From NCBI RefSeq assembly GCF_029633865.1, contig NC_079213.1:97443903-97507902 (forward strand): a stretch of DNA of 64,000 nucleotides, written 5' to 3'. Of this stretch, positions 20,201-29,669 are shown one piece after another. Under the pieces are notes generated by a model that ran no database searches, had not been told where the DNA came from, and saw only the letters and a program-made list of their open reading frames with translations. Every line of letters begins with the position of its first letter. Position 1 is the stretch's first letter. The position numbers and the translations under genes were made by a program. The stretch comes from Lampris incognitus. Its lineage: Eukaryota; Chordata; Actinopteri; Lampriformes; Lampridae.

Positions 20201-22284
20201 GTAAAGCCAGTAGTTTCACAGTTGATTTTTTTTTCATTTGAAAGACTATATCCAAAGGAATTGAATCAAGTGCAACTGGACTTGGTATATATCCGTGAAG
20301 ACGTTTCGCCTCTCATCCAAGAGGCTTCCTCAGTTCGTGCCTTTCTGACTAGACCAAGCTAGTCAGACTAGCTTGGTCCAGTCCAGTTGCACTTGATTCA
20401 ACTCCTTTGGATAATCATGACCTGGATGAATGAGACCTGAATGAGAACATTCACAGACTTGAAAGACTATAATAGCAAAAAGTCATAGCTGAGACTATGT
20501 GCATGATGATGTTGTATTATTCTACTTGTTAAAAATGCATTGCACTGAGATTACACAAGCAGTAGAACTAGAAGAACTGCGTGCAGAATTTGAACAACTA
20601 TGTGCGCGTAACTGTGATTCAGCCCCCCCCCCCAACCGTCAATGGTGCTGCTAGAAGTGCTCAACTAATGAGGAGCGGAATATCAGTACAGATGCAGGGA
20701 AAAAAGCAGCTGGTGAGTGCGCGACGCACGAAACAGGCTTGTACTGCCATGTATTAAACCCCCCCCCCCCCGCATCTGTATTGTAACGTGCATGGATAAG
20801 AAGACACGCTGGCCGCTGGCTCGTGGGTCTGACCCTTTAGTCGAGCGGTTAGCGATGCCTCCTGCGGTGCGGGCGACACGGGTTCGCTTCCCGGCCGCGG
20901 CAGTTCCTGTGATTGCGTTGTCCCCCGAATTCGCTACAGTATTGATAACCGTGATTCATGCGCATGCACGTCAATGAGCCGGGCCTTGCATGTCAAGTTC
21001 GCACAGGGCCTGGCATGCCCCCCTGTGGTGGTCCTGCCAGGGTTACCCCTGAATTTAGACACCAGTTGGCTAACACTGATGTCTTTGCAAGCCTAGGTGA
21101 CAGCAAAGCAAGAGGTACACAACAGATGTTAGGGGGAAGGAATTACAAATAACCATGACAGACAATCTTGAGAGCTAAATTCCACGAGTGTGTAAGAACA
21201 AATTCATACGTGTGAATGAATGATGACCGAGGCTGTGGTTTACAGTCACTATACCTTAATGGCGGGGCCTTACCTGTGCGTTTGGGTTCAGAGACTGACT
21301 GGTGAAAGTGATGGCCAGGTCACCTGCTGCTGCAGGGGCGCTTCTAAATGACAAGAGCAGGATGGGCTTGAGCCTCAGCAGGGGAGACTGTGGGAGGGTG
21401 AGGGTCAAGACAAGCCTTCCTCCGTCTTCTTCCTCTTCCAGCAACTCTGAAACCAAACAGTCCATATGCAAGACATACTTGTTTAGCGACATTCACATGG
21501 AGGAAAAAAACCCAGCAAACAAACAAACGAGAAGATTTGAAAGACGCTTCACCAGTACCTTTGGTTGGGTACAAAACATCCAGTTCATTCCCGTGTTCTC
21601 GGTTTGCTGCATTGACAAGCTCTGTTAAGACTGTCCCCCGTGGACCATCAGAGTTTATGCAGACTCCAAAGCGGGTCAAATCTTTGTTTGTTAGTTCACG
21701 CTCTTTCCCCCAACCTTCATGCAACACTGCAAATATATCGTCCGCAACCTCCCCCCGTCTGTAATTCGTCATACGTTTGGACTTTGTCTTGCCTCCTTTG
21801 GTTGTAATGGAAGAGGTCACATGAGTTAATGTGCACAAGAAAGTCAGTATTCTGTACACACATATGGTAAAGCAAATATTCTGTATCATCCTCATTCACT
21901 AAAAACAAAAAAAAGAAGTTAGAAGAGCAGCACAGAGAAAACTGTGACACTGGCAAAATGTTTTACTGCAGAATTATAAACGGCAGCAATACAACAGTTG
22001 GTCAAAGTAGTAAGGACTGGTAATGCACAATCCACATAGTATATGGAAATGCAAAGACCAGCGCATAAAATTGTATAAACAGACTTCATGCTCCATACAT
22101 GAACATCTATAAAGCTGGTTGACGGATAATAACATGCACAGTAACTCTCACCCGTCTCTGTGGCTGCGACCTGCATCTGGAGTCCATGCAAGCTGTCCCT
22201 CTCTATGACCTGCTGGGGTGCCACACGGGCCACAGTCCAGGACATCATCAGCACCGCACAGAAGGAAACACACAGAACTGGCAT
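16866..22284 (-). CDS. amh: Anti-Mullerian hormone (whole gene, 7 exons)
   Basis: Exons in reading order are 22284-22152, about 21795-21559, 21446-21274, 18325-18214, 18122-18023, 17920-17490 and 17272-16866. They join to about 530 residues, the usual teleost Amh length, and seven exons is the teleost norm. Amh is a secreted TGF-beta-family hormone of Sertoli and granulosa cells that signals through Amhr2. It restrains germ-cell proliferation, and copies of it determine sex in several fishes. Visible parts are a signal peptide (MPVLCVSFCAVLMMSW), the AMH N-domain, a dibasic-like RATR cleavage site in exon 7, and a C-terminal cystine-knot domain. The knot has seven cysteines (LCQ, NNC, GIC, CC, ECQC) and ends MVAKECQCR. 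No stop breaks the joined frame. The borders of exon 2 (5' side) and exon 5 (3' side) are the weak points. Confidence 0.93.
17490..17920 (-). CDS. amh: amh exon 6
   Basis: The reading is NTQATCSFLGPSDTISFLCE, LQKFLSEV and onward to FPKDKPVTG, ending phase 1 at donor gtgaat. That donor gives the DKPVTG-QIQYRAF join expected from other teleost Amh proteins. The acceptor is atcttcctcag with phase 2; ccctcag at 17883 is an alternative with phase 1. Confidence 0.85.
18023..18122 (-). CDS. amh: amh exon 5
   Basis: It encodes GQILQEILGRGGPG and NITMTPFLLFMLDLESDV. The 5' acceptor (ctgttgaag, phase 1) is clear. The 3' end is either 18023 (donor gttgct) or 18047 (donor gttaga); both give the needed phase 2 and both donors are weak. 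Confidence 0.7.
18214..18325 (-). CDS. amh: amh exon 4
   Basis: It encodes TVCISEQTRYVALTGKASAD and HQSWKLFVEKKDPNT, a well-conserved Amh segment. Acceptor cctacccag, donor gtaaca, phase 0 in and 1 out. Confidence 0.93.
18531..18714 (+). mobile_element. Fish SINE family A, 5'-truncated, in amh intron 3
   Basis: Sense orientation. It runs from ACATGTAGGTCAGGCGAATC through GTGTGTGTGTCGGCCCTGTG and the CAGGATAAGCGGTTTGGATA block to a (GGAT)n tail. Confidence 0.85.
18721..19255 (+). mobile_element. Decayed LINE fragment (RT C-terminal region)
   Basis: The translated plus frames keep weak pieces typical of the far C-terminal region of CR1/L2/Rex-type reverse transcriptases: a SNIAWAAPCPTSLHKMIQLQ-like stretch, VHTYYI, and QFSTDGYGINTVYDRL. 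It is strongly decayed. It sits directly after the SINE in amh intron 3 and is followed by a CT-rich simple repeat at 19261-19322. Confidence 0.45.
20251..20458 (-). mobile_element. Short element with inverted arms and a 13-bp target duplication
   Basis: Its arms are inverted repeats of about 32 bases (ATCCAAAGGAATTGAATCAA at 20250 and its complement ending at 20412). The whole insertion is bracketed by an exact direct repeat TTGAAAGACTATA (20238-20250 and 20459-20471). On the minus strand it carries CTGAGGAA, a 6-bp hairpin GCCTCT/AGAGGC with loop TGGATG, then GAAACGT (20331-20301). It has no coding frame. The long target duplication fits retroposition better than a cut-and-paste MITE; a Penelope-related origin is possible. 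Confidence 0.65.
20825..20938 (+). mobile_element. tRNA-derived SINE head (family B)
   Basis: A tRNA-like A box (TTTAGTCGAGCGGTTAGCG) and B box (GGTTCGCTTCCCGGC) are followed by a GTCCCCCGAATTCGCTACA end. It is homologous, in reverse, to 42426-42550 and 42655-42780. It is not treated as a tRNA gene because the lower arm pairing is lost. Confidence 0.7.
21274..21446 (-). CDS. amh: amh exon 3
   Basis: It encodes ELLEEEEDGGRLVLTLTLPQ, RLKPILLLSFR and ITFTSQSLNPNAQ. Acceptor tggtttcag, donor gtaagg, phase 1 in and 0 out. Confidence 0.93.
21559..21795 (-). CDS. amh: amh exon 2
   Basis: The conserved core is VADDIFAVLHEGWGKE and LTRFGVCINSD, then ELDVLYPTK with donor gtactg (phase 1). The acceptor that keeps this frame with exon 1 is aaccaaag at 21795, or three bases further. 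The stronger-looking pyrimidine-rich acceptor at 21898 leads to a different frame that meets a stop, so the 5' border is uncertain. Confidence 0.7.
22152..22284 (-). CDS. amh: amh exon 1
   Basis: It encodes the signal peptide and a short spacer to MQVAATETG, with donor gtgaga in phase 1. The ATG at 22284 is the first in frame and lies about 65 bases below a TATA box. Confidence 0.85.
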
Positions 22285-22345
22285 GTTCCGTTGTCTGTCT
22301 GCCCGTCTGGACAGGTTTTGTATGGGTCAAGCTCAGAGGATGGGA

Positions 22346-22351
22346 TTTATA
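22346..22351 (-). promoter_or_regulatory. amh TATA box
   Basis: The minus strand reads CATATAAATC 62-70 bases before the amh ATG. Transcription would begin near 22315-22320, giving a 5' UTR of about 35 bases, typical of amh genes. Confidence 0.55.
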
Positions 22352-22459
22352 TGAACCAACACCCCTTCACACTGAATGGGGAGCAGCTTGCCAAAACAGT
22401 GGTGGGATACGTCCTGTCCTTGATAAGTCGGGGATACTGTTTCAGCTTGATGTTTGGTG

Positions 22460-25400
22460 TGTCGTAAGGTGTTGTCTCTCGCTTGGATCAGCATATTCCC
22501 CTAATCTTACAGTTCAACTGAGATAATGCGAGGAAAAGGGGGCAAAGAAAGGCAGACAATAGGTGGTTTTGTTGGTTCAGACACACATGTAAACCACCCT
22601 GTTGATAAGACTCGGACATATAGTGATGAGGACAGACATCCAAGGGAGGAGTTGGTGGGGGGGGGGGGTAGATGATGGATCGACTGTGCTGGAAGATTTT
22701 CATAAAGCTCTCACTGTCTCCAGCAAAAAAAAAATTGAGTGTACAAGTGTCCCCCAAGGCCGGAAGGTCCGAGGTGATGCCCAGCTACACTTATTCAAAA
22801 GTCGCAATCTCGTGGGACAAACGTGTATTATATTGTTTACAGTAGAAGTGTTACATTAGAAATCTCCCCCAGCCCGGGTCCAAGAGAGAAATCTCACAGC
22901 TGCAGCCTTGTTTTGCAGACCGTCAAGGTCTCTTGAGCTGCTCGGTGGCAGCGGACGTCAAGAGATAAACTCAAGGCTCATTCTTGTGCATTCAGAAATG
23001 CTACGAGGAATTACAGAGTAGCTTATCCTGTTCTGCTAGCTTTTAAAGGGTCTTCGCAACAATGATTGAAAAACATTTTGACAGGCACCACAGCCCGATC
23101 CATCACGTGGGACGAGTTTGTTTGCCTCTTTCCTCACATAGATATCTGCACTGTGGGAAATACTGGTCAAACAAGGGCTTGTATTCACAAGACTCCCAGA
23201 GGTTTTTGGTTTGTTTTTTGAATACAAGTGTGAGATATGCACGTCCAGATAATGTCGGGCTTTTTAGGCTGGCAATAAAAATGATAAAATAACAACAGCA
23301 AGGCGAGCCTTGAGCTGCAGTCAACATTTCCCCTCCGCAATCCCTTTTCAAAATTTAGTGCCTACACTGTCCAGATGTCCCATATATAAAACAGCTGGGC
23401 ATGTTGTGCTGCACTTTCCTTTTGTGCCATACTACGTATGCATTGCAAAAAAATTTACACAAATCGCTTTCTCCACAGTGAGGCGAAGATAGCCCGGAGG
23501 CGGACGGGGGGGGCTGGGATGAATTCAGAATGTGCACATCACTCAGCAAGAGTATTCATTCATTTTGAGACATGTTGCTCTATGAGCACTGAGGTGCCAA
23601 ATCTGTTTTAGGGAACAACTGGCGATGGGATTGTTGGCCCGGCTAGCTTTGCAGTGGAAACTGGGTGGATGTTGCCCAGTTTTGTCTGAAGCATTACACA
23701 CATCCTAAGATCCAGATAATCGATTCATGAAGACACACTAGCTCATTTTTGGCCGTAGCTATGAGCACGGCTTTGAACAGAACGGGCTTCTCTCCAACTA
23801 AAAAGGAACGGATGTTGAGACTGGAATAAACCGGGGTCAAATAGATTCAATTAAAATTCCTCCAAATGCATGACATCAAACTCGCCCAGTATGAAACCAT
23901 TTTTATTAATAATCATAAAAAGCAGAAAAAAAATCTCCATTCATTTTTATCATTTATAACATCTTAAGATAAAAGCACCAACACCAAACAGCAAGAATTT
24001 TCCATGAAAACCCAGGGCCTTTAGGAAAGTAGGTTTGCTGTTATTGCACTTCAAACCTGCCCTGGCTTTACCAATCAGAGATCACTATACATAGGTCACA
24101 TTTGTCTTTAACTGACGCTTACTCCCTTGTAAAGGAAGGGATCGTAACCAAAGGATATTGAATTTCCTTCTTGGCGAGACAGACACCCAGACAGAGGCAT
24201 TTGTAAGGAGGAAGATGCTGAATGTTGCAACCATTCTGCAACTTCTGAAGGTCAGACTGATGTATAAAGCAGGTTTCTGCTGGAGGAGCTCGGACGTATG
24301 TGACAGTGAGAAGTAGTCTGAAGCAGACGTGGAACATCGCTCTAACGCAATTTGTCAACTGAAAGCACCGAGGGCCAATTTTGCCATCATCTTAAGCTAG
24401 ACTCGCTTGAGGGCAGTCCTGGTCCTGAGTTTGGGGAGTAGAGAGGGAGAGAGTGAATTCATCGTGCCATGAGATGGTGGATGAGTTGGTGACACGCAGT
24501 AGTTAAAAGCAATACATCATCTCCAGCTTTCTGAGAAGTTCCTGAGTAAGACCTTTGGCAGGATTCAGAGTAAACAGCCTCAACCACAAAGCTCGCACAC
24601 ATCATCTACCAGGATGGAGCATGCCAGACAACTGCAAAGGAGCTTTAATACAAATCAGGCTTGGATGCCAAAGAGTTAAAACGTCAGCACCTCGTTCCTT
24701 TTGACAGATTCCACTGAGCTACATTGACGCCATCCACTCAGGTTTACAAAGCAGGTAACAGCATTCGCCATAACCACACAGCGTTCTCACTGGCACATAC
24801 ATTAAACTGCCCCTCCAGTCTGAGGGAAGTTCTGTAGGTTAGATGGGACATCAGAAAACCACTTAGCAAGCTTGTGTTGCAGATTATTTAAACTTGCATC
24901 TCAACATCACAAGAGGAGAGAAGAATATTTATCCATAGCTGCATTTTCCTTGTTTTAAGTGAAGGAGAGCACCATGCTGACTGACTAGTAGTATTAGAAC
25001 TTGATCGGAATCTTAAGTCACAATTAAAATCAAAATACATAAAAACTGCAATTCTATCAAACACCAAGAGTAAGAAAATCAAAACGGCGTCAACAGTAAC
25101 AATAATTACAAAAAGACCTTTCAGTGCTGGTAACAAAAGAACTGTAGCTTCTCTGGTTAGGTTTTAGCATGAGCAAATTATCGTCCTCTTTTCAATTGAA
25201 AGCTGGCAGGTGAATAACATCTGTGCACTTGAGTCTACAGGACAGCATTTTGTCTATAAAGCTTTGATTAGTCTCACCTTCCCTCGGACATACATTGGCA
25301 AATGGAAAAAGAACACACACGCATACACAAAATAAGCTGATAATCCTGCTGGGTGATATTTAACTGACTACCGGGGGGGTGGGGGTGGGGGCTCGGCTGT

Positions 25401-28400
25401 TCTAACCCAAAACCAAGCAATGCACAGTCGTATTCACACAGCTGGCTTCACACCAGGACACGCCTGTCATTATGCTGACACATTACGCTTGCACCATTTA
25501 ATAAGACATAGCCGATGAAAGGCAGTGTGTATCAGAGGCCGGGGTTTGGTTCTGTATGCATCTAAGATTTTGACTGTAAAACTTGAATTTCTGTAATTTA
25601 TAAAAAGACCAAAACAAAAGCAGATTTTCTGTCTGCACTCCCGATACAAATGCAATTCAATTTATTGTCATTAAAAAGCAATGTGCAGGCACACGTGTAA
25701 AAATGAAAACTCTGATAAAACATCTGACATGGTTCACTGTAGATCTAAACTGGAATCTGGCTGTATTCGCACCACGGCACATCTCTGCATGTGTTCAAAT
25801 GAGTTTCTCTGTCGGTGGAGTGCAGATCACATGGGCACGAGCTCTGCCGTGCTTTGTTTTTTGTTTTTTCTCCTTTTTTCTCCCCAATTGTACTTGGCCA
25901 GTTACCCCACTCTTCTCAGCCATCCTGGTCACTGCTCCACCCCCTCTGCCAATCCGGGGAGGGCTGCAGACTACCACATGCCTCATCTGATACATGTGGA
26001 GTCGCCAGCCGCTTTCCACCTGACAGGGAGTTTCGCCGGGGGACGTAGCGCGTGGGAGAATCACGCTATTCCCCCCAGTTCCCCCTCCCCCCGAACAATT
26101 GCCCTGACCGACCAGAGGAGGCGCTAGTGCGGTGACCAGGACACATACCCACATCCGGCTTCCCACCTGCAGACACGGCCAATTGTCTGTAGGGACACCT
26201 GACCAAGCTGGAGGTAACAAGGGGATTCGAACCGAAGATCCCCGTGTTGGTAGGCAACGGAACAGACCGCTGCACTACCCGGACGCCCCCGCCGTGCTTT
26301 GTTGACACTGAAGCCAATGGTAATTTTGTCAAGTGACAAGGGTCCTGTGGTAGCATTGCTTTGCTTTCCTTGACTTGACGCCATTCCTGTTCAACAGGCT
26401 AGGTGTAAAGCTCACAAGCCACACGCCCCTATAACCTCCTCTCCTCTTTCCCTTCTGTTGTGTTGAAAAGAGACACACAAAGAAAACCAAACAATAACAT
26501 ATATACAAAAGCAGTGCTTATGTTCATTCATTGACAAATTGCCCCCGGCCAAAATAACAGGGTTTTGAGAGCAACGGGTGACTTTTCAGTATCGCTACAG
26601 ACATTATTAAGTTCATCTTATTTCTAGAGTGTCCATTTAAAACAACTTTTTTTTAATTTTTTTTTTTATTGGACTCCAACCCAGCTGACGCAGAGAAGCT
26701 TTATCCAAACATGTGGTGGCGACGGTTGTACACTAGGCTTTGGGAAAAATAACAGACAATAGATTCTTAAATATGAGAAAGGAAATGCCACTAAACGGCA
26801 TTAAAAATGTCCCTGTGTACAAGCAGCACCAAGTATTCGATTTTGTTTTTTGATGATTTCAATACAGAATAAATAAGATCAGGCACAGTCCGGAGTTAGC
26901 ACCATTGTTTTCAGACTGTGAGTCAAGTACACACACTATTGCATTCTACACTGTCAACACATTTTAGGACCAAAAATAAACAAAAAAGGGGAAAACAAAT
27001 ATCAAAAACAAATGGAAACTGACAGCATAAATATAATAATCTAAATTATACACAATTATACAGTTTTTAAATGAATCCCATTCACAGTACAAACATTTTG
27101 TTTACAAAAAACTAATTACAAAATAAAAAGCAAACAAAAGGTGTGAAAACAGTCCAGTAGTATGTTGTGGTTGGTGTTACTTTTGTATTCCCAGTGTGAA
27201 AATGGTACATATGCGTGAGTATGTGTGCGTGTTGGTTGATTTGACAAACTGTTGTATAACTCCACAAGTCAAAACGTTTAAGTCCTAAGTATTTGCCTAC
27301 AATTTGCATTCTCCAAAAACAGCAAGGATACAAACAAACAGGTTCAGCTTCGTAATAATTTAAAAACTCTCTGTGTTAAAAGAATGTACAGAACTCCTAT
27401 GGCAGTCCTGCACAGTACTGACTACTAGAAACCAAATTACCAGTTGAAGGAACAATATTGACTATCAATAGCTGCAGAAAAGACCCCCTCCCTTATGGAA
27501 CTTGTATCGTCTCATTTTTTTTTCCACTAAAATTCACTTATATCTGTATTCATCTTAAATAAATGTGTGGCCACAGAAAACAGACACCAAGGGACAGGTG
27601 CTTTCCACAGCCCAGTATTTTTTATGGCAGACAGAGTGAATAGTTATATACTGCAACAGTACGGTACAACAATGAGCATTAATTCATTAAATGAAACTTA
27701 CTGGGTCTTTCTTAAATAAAACAAAAGGACAAATACCACACTTACTACACTGCCACTGCAACCTCATCTCCCATAACAAAGGGAGCTGTCACCGGGTATA
27801 TCGCTCCGCTCCGCATTATTTGCACCCCTTGAAAATTTATTCAATTAACTAGGTTTTCAAAAATAAGCTGCTTTGTTGTTTTGTATCTTAAGAAGCATTA
27901 ATACGCGTTAGCGTGCAGACAGAATATATGAGTCGTTTCACTGTCAGTTTCACGTTCTTCAACAAGGAGTTCAGCATTTCAATTCGTGAGAAAGACATTT
28001 GGTCTTGAGAAATTTTGGCACCCGAGAGCTGGAATCTTGTTGTTTGGAGCCAATAATCAATAACAAAGTAAAACTTCCCTGTAAGTCCTAACAAACATTC
28101 GACATGGTAGAAATTCTCTCGACCACTACTCCTGAAGAATTTGTTTTTATTATTTTCACATGCACCCCACACATGTAGTATAGTGCAGTATACCTGGATT
28201 GATAAGTGACTGTGGTACTTTCCATAATACCACCAATAACCCCAGAATAATCACTCTTTAACTACAGTACTCAAGGCTAGACTTAGTGTACTTTTCAGTG
28301 AGGGCCTCCAGAAAAAAAATGGCTCACTGGCTTCAATGGAAAAGTAAGTGAGGATGGACCTACTAAAAATGTCGTTCCTTAGGCAAGGCAGCCAGCGGGA

Positions 28401-29022
28401 AGGTGACGGCAGAGCACGTTCAAAAGCAGAGAATATGGACAATGAGGCAATCTGAGACCAGACTTTCCATTTAACACAAAAGCAAACAATGATAGAGAAG
28501 TGGTTTTCCCACTTGCCAGGGTAATGAGAGTTAGCAATATTTACTAAGAATATTTAATTACATAATTTACTTGAATTCCTAGCAGTGAAGGGCAAATCTT
28601 AGGTTTTGGATACCAATAACTGTGGCCAGTTATTGTTTTCAATTTAATTGAAATGCTGAGCTATATATAGATATATGCCTTGATCAAAGTATCTTGATCA
28701 GAGATGACGCTGTGAAGAACATGGGCCTTAGATTTTTTTCTTTTACTTATTTTAGTTATGTAAACTGAACATATGGTCGATTATCAACAATAATTTTATG
28801 GTTGTTAATATATCAGGCTGGACTTTTGCATCGTCTGCTACATATTACACTATCCAGTGGGAAATGACACCAAAACGTTTAGCTCCTCATCTTGTTTCAA
28901 AGTCAAATGCTTTGCAATGCGCATTTCATTTCACTGAAAGGAAAAAGGGCAGAGACAAGAGGGCACACATGCAGAGGCACAGCTGCATGATATCTGAGCA
29001 AAGTTCAGTGGACTGGTATGTG

Positions 29023-29056
<34 letters not shown>

Positions 29057-29640
29057 CAGTCAAATTTGGAGGGAATACAGCACCTATTGATATCAGCTCA
29101 TAAAAAGGTGGGCAGTCTGTGCTTATATCTGTTGTTAAAATGCTAAATTAAAGCTCTGAAAATTATGTACTTTCCTAGGCACCACATGTGATAGTGGTGA
29201 CTGATAAATGAAAAAGTAAACTCACATAATATTGAGCACCAAAATATCAAGCAGCTCAATCATTCAGTGCTGGACTGTAGCCTGTGACTGTTGCCGAAGG
29301 GTGAAATATTTTTAACTAGCAAACCCATAAAGACTCCTCACGCTTCTGCACTGAGTGAGTGACCACTGCCTCCTCCCCTTTAACTCCACACATAAGCATG
29401 ACCTTTGTCTCTGAATTCTGCTCAGGGTGACCATAGTGGTATGGTGTGGTGTGTAAATGTATAAACCTGTGTTTAAGTGTGTGTGTGTGTGTGTGTGTGT
29501 GTGGTGTCTGTCTGTGTGTGTTTGTGTGATATCCCAGTACAGAAGCCGGTGTTGGAGGCGGTTGGGTTGTGCAGATATTTTGAAGCACCAGTGAGTGATG
29601 AGAGCGCCTTGGTCCACACTTGGCCATTTGCATAGATTAC
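22460..29640. other. amh-dot1l interval; no coding exon recognised
   Basis: No open frame here shows protein-family features or consistent splice phases. The part next to dot1l (down to an AATAAAA on the minus strand near 23905) may be dot1l 3' UTR, but no end can be fixed. It contains a SINE at 25859-26290, GT runs at about 29018-29056 and 29478-29502, and G runs at 22660 and 25374. Confidence 0.5.
25859..26290 (-). mobile_element. tRNA-derived SINE (family C), full length with target duplication
   Basis: On the minus strand it begins GGGGCGTCCGGGTAGTGCAG, has a GGTTCGAATCCCC B box, and ends CAATTGGGGAGAAAAAAGG. It is flanked by the direct repeat GCCGTGCTTTGTT at 25846-25858 and 26291-26303, which fixes both ends. 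Confidence 0.88.
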
Positions 29641-29661
29641 GTTAGGTTGAGGTAGTTTTCA

Positions 29662-29669
29662 TCAGTTAC
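29662..29669 (-). CDS. dot1l: dot1l alternative terminal exon (short C terminus)
   Basis: After a ctctctctcttgcag acceptor the sequence is GTAACTGA. Joined to the phase-1 end of exon 31456-32148 it gives Gly-Asn-stop, so the protein ends GGAAGGN, matching the GGTVGGN end of human DOT1L. Its UTR continues below 29662. Confidence 0.7.

Noticed and set aside
20825-20938. tRNA gene
   Set aside because: A and B boxes are present, but the acceptor and anticodon stems do not pair and homologous copies occur as SINE heads at 42426 and 42655.
22148-22330. 60-codon minus frame over the amh start
   Set aside because: Out of frame with Amh and lacks a signal peptide; the ATG at 22284 gives the expected leader.
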